Origin: Nitrospinae bacterium bin107
GTDB lineage: Bacteria > UBA8248
Reading direction: 5' to 3'
Assembly: GCA_002238965.1 (NCBI GenBank)
Contig: MPNJ01000006.1
Span: forward strand, 1-64,000
Length of the DNA stretch: 64,000 bases
The notes below the pieces were generated by a model. The model was given only the letters and a program-made list of their open reading frames with translations, ran no database searches and was not told the DNA's origin. The position numbers and the translations under genes are program-made. Positions 63,011 through 64,000 of the stretch are shown here, piece after piece. Positions within the stretch are counted from its first letter, which is position 1. Each line of letters starts with the position of its first letter.

Positions 63011-63796
63011 CTAGACCATCCAGGCGCCACCTGCGAGGAGCAAACCCTGTCCCGTGACGTTTTGGCTCTCATCGCTCGCGAGATAGACCGCCATATGGCC
63101 TACGTCGTCAGGGGTCTGCTCGCGTCCCAGCGGGACCGCCGCCTCGACGAATTCGTCGAATACGCGCCGGGGGGGTCTGTCCGTCTCCGCTCCGATGATG
63201 ACGCCGTGGCCCTTCTCCCAGAGATTCGTCCACAAAAGACCCGGGTTGATGGCGTTCACGTTTACGTTGTAGGAAGCCATCTCCTTGGCGAGGCTCATGG
63301 TGAAGTTCATGCAGGCTGCCTTGGACGCGCAATAGTGCGGCACGTTCTCGTTCGCGCGCCTTGCGGCGAGCGAGGCCAGGTTGATGATTTTCCCGTACTT
63401 TCGCTCGCGCATATGGGAGGCGATGGCCCGGCACATCAGGAACACGCCCGTTGCGTTCACGTTGAAAACAGCGTTCCACTCCTCGAGCGTGATGTTATCA
63501 ATCGGGTTTCCCATGAGTGCCGACGCCCTGCCGTGGCAATTCACGAGTATGTCGATATGCCCCATGCGCTCGATGGCCGTGCTGACGATGTTCTCGGCGT
63601 CTGCCTCGCTCGTCACATCCGCCGCTAGTGCGAAATGTTCACCCTCACCGGCGTCATCGAGTCCTTGCCGGGTTACTTCCTCGTTAACGTCGACCACGCA
63701 AATCCGCGCACCCTCACGGGCGAAAGCGCGAATAATACCCCGACCGATTCCGCCGCCGCCGCCAGTGACGACCGCTGTTTTTCCTTCCAGACGCAT
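63011..63796 (-). CDS. Short-chain dehydrogenase/reductase, copy 2
   Basis: A 261-residue SDR, paralogue of the adjacent gene: VVTGGGGGIGRGII, NCHGRASALMGNPIDN, LASLAARR and YCASK (Tyr-x-x-x-Lys). The two genes are tandem duplicates with about 80 percent identical residues by eye, separated by 83 bp. GGAGGGAG precedes ATG 63796; the frame is open to 63841 without a better start. It is probably the first gene of the minus-strand catabolic operon. Confidence 0.85.
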   Translation of the reverse strand: MRLEGKTAVVTGGGGGIGRGIIRAFAREGARICVVDVNEEVTRQGLDDAGEGEHFALAADVTSEADAENIVSTAIERMGHIDILVNCHGRASALMGNPIDNITLEEWNAVFNVNATGVFLMCRAIASHMRERKYGKIINLASLAARRANENVPHYCASKAACMNFTMSLAKEMASYNVNVNAINPGLLWTNLWEKGHGVIIGAETDRPPRRVFDEFVEAAVPLGREQTPDDVGHMAVYLASDESQNVTGQGLLLAGGAWMV

Positions 63797-64000
63797 TCGA
63801 CTCCCTCCATGATAGACGCCCCTGCGCATCGCATCGGGCAATTTCGCTCACTTACCTTTCGAAGCTGAAAAGTGATTCCGTTCTTGAAGCGTGATGTCCG
63901 CCGATTCTAGCAAGATTCGAACGGAGTGAGTATCTCTAAAGCCGAACGCCTGAAACTCATTCTCCGGAGAGTTTCCCCCGCACGGGGAGAATGGTATTCT
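63797..64000. other. Upstream region of the SDR operon
   Basis: No gene was seen. It should contain the operon promoter. A dyad, ATTCTCC ... GGAGAAT (about 63958-63992), near the right edge could be a terminator of a gene beyond the window or an operator. Confidence 0.35.

Noticed and set aside
1-64000. CRISPR arrays
   Set aside because: No regularly spaced direct repeat with unique spacers was seen; the repeats found are dispersed IS-type termini and hairpins.

Overview
This window is a mosaic from a GC-rich, probably uncultured Gram-negative bacterium. Lipoprotein and Tat-like signals, TRAP/TAXI transport genes and P4-type integrases point to proteobacterial or related Tectomicrobia/Desulfobacterota-like affinities, but no rRNA or tRNA gene is present to settle this. 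Positions 1 to about 38.4 kb look like an integrative conjugative element (ICE). The left edge has the N-terminal part of a TraD coupling protein on the minus strand. From 18 to 30.4 kb lies an ICE maintenance backbone on the minus strand: an SSB fragment, a Toprim protein, a methyltransferase-helicase of the strawberry-notch type, a DUF2958 protein, a GHKL ATPase and a ParB-like protein. Two overlapping full-length tyrosine recombinases plus a third remnant (35.7-38.3 kb) close the element.

Two cargo blocks sit in this backbone. Cargo block 1 (about 1.1-17.96 kb, visibly more AT-rich than the backbone) has an integrase at its right end, which abuts a truncated ssb, and the 3' part of a second related integrase at its left end. 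It carries a 1734-residue P-loop NTPase with a nuclease-like N-terminal domain. It also carries a compact three-gene operon (LexA-type self-cleaving repressor, N6-adenine DNA methyltransferase, PD-(D/E)XK nuclease) and a stand-alone trypsin-like protease. Cargo block 2 (31.2-35.4 kb) is a CBASS locus: 2TM-SAVED effector, CD-NTase and a DUF2188 protein, divergent from a CapH-like HTH repressor and a CapP-like ImmA/IrrE protease. Palindromic operators lie in the shared promoter.

Past the recombinases (38.9-42.4 kb) come a DsrE-family gene whose first CxxC position is an in-frame TGA (selenocysteine candidate or nonsense mutation), a run of three uncharacterised plus-strand genes, and a convergent HTH-ImmA/IrrE fusion. 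Three of the defence-like modules are thus paired with regulators that act by proteolysis (LexA/S24 or ImmA/IrrE).

From 42.5 kb the content is catabolic. A plus-strand operon encodes a TAXI binding protein, a Gfo/Idh/MocA oxidoreductase, a fused TRAP permease, HyuA, a class III aminotransferase and HyuB. After an IS1182-type element come a TbpB-like lipoprotein and a metal-dependent amidohydrolase. A minus-strand operon follows: two tandem SDRs, a medium-chain reductase, a haloalkane-dehalogenase-like hydrolase, an MBL-fold lipoprotein and a small protein. Short elements with the IS termini (MITE-like) are scattered between 38.6 and 56.8 kb.

No CRISPR array, rRNA or tRNA was recognised. Function calls rest on motif reading and family recollection, not on database searches.
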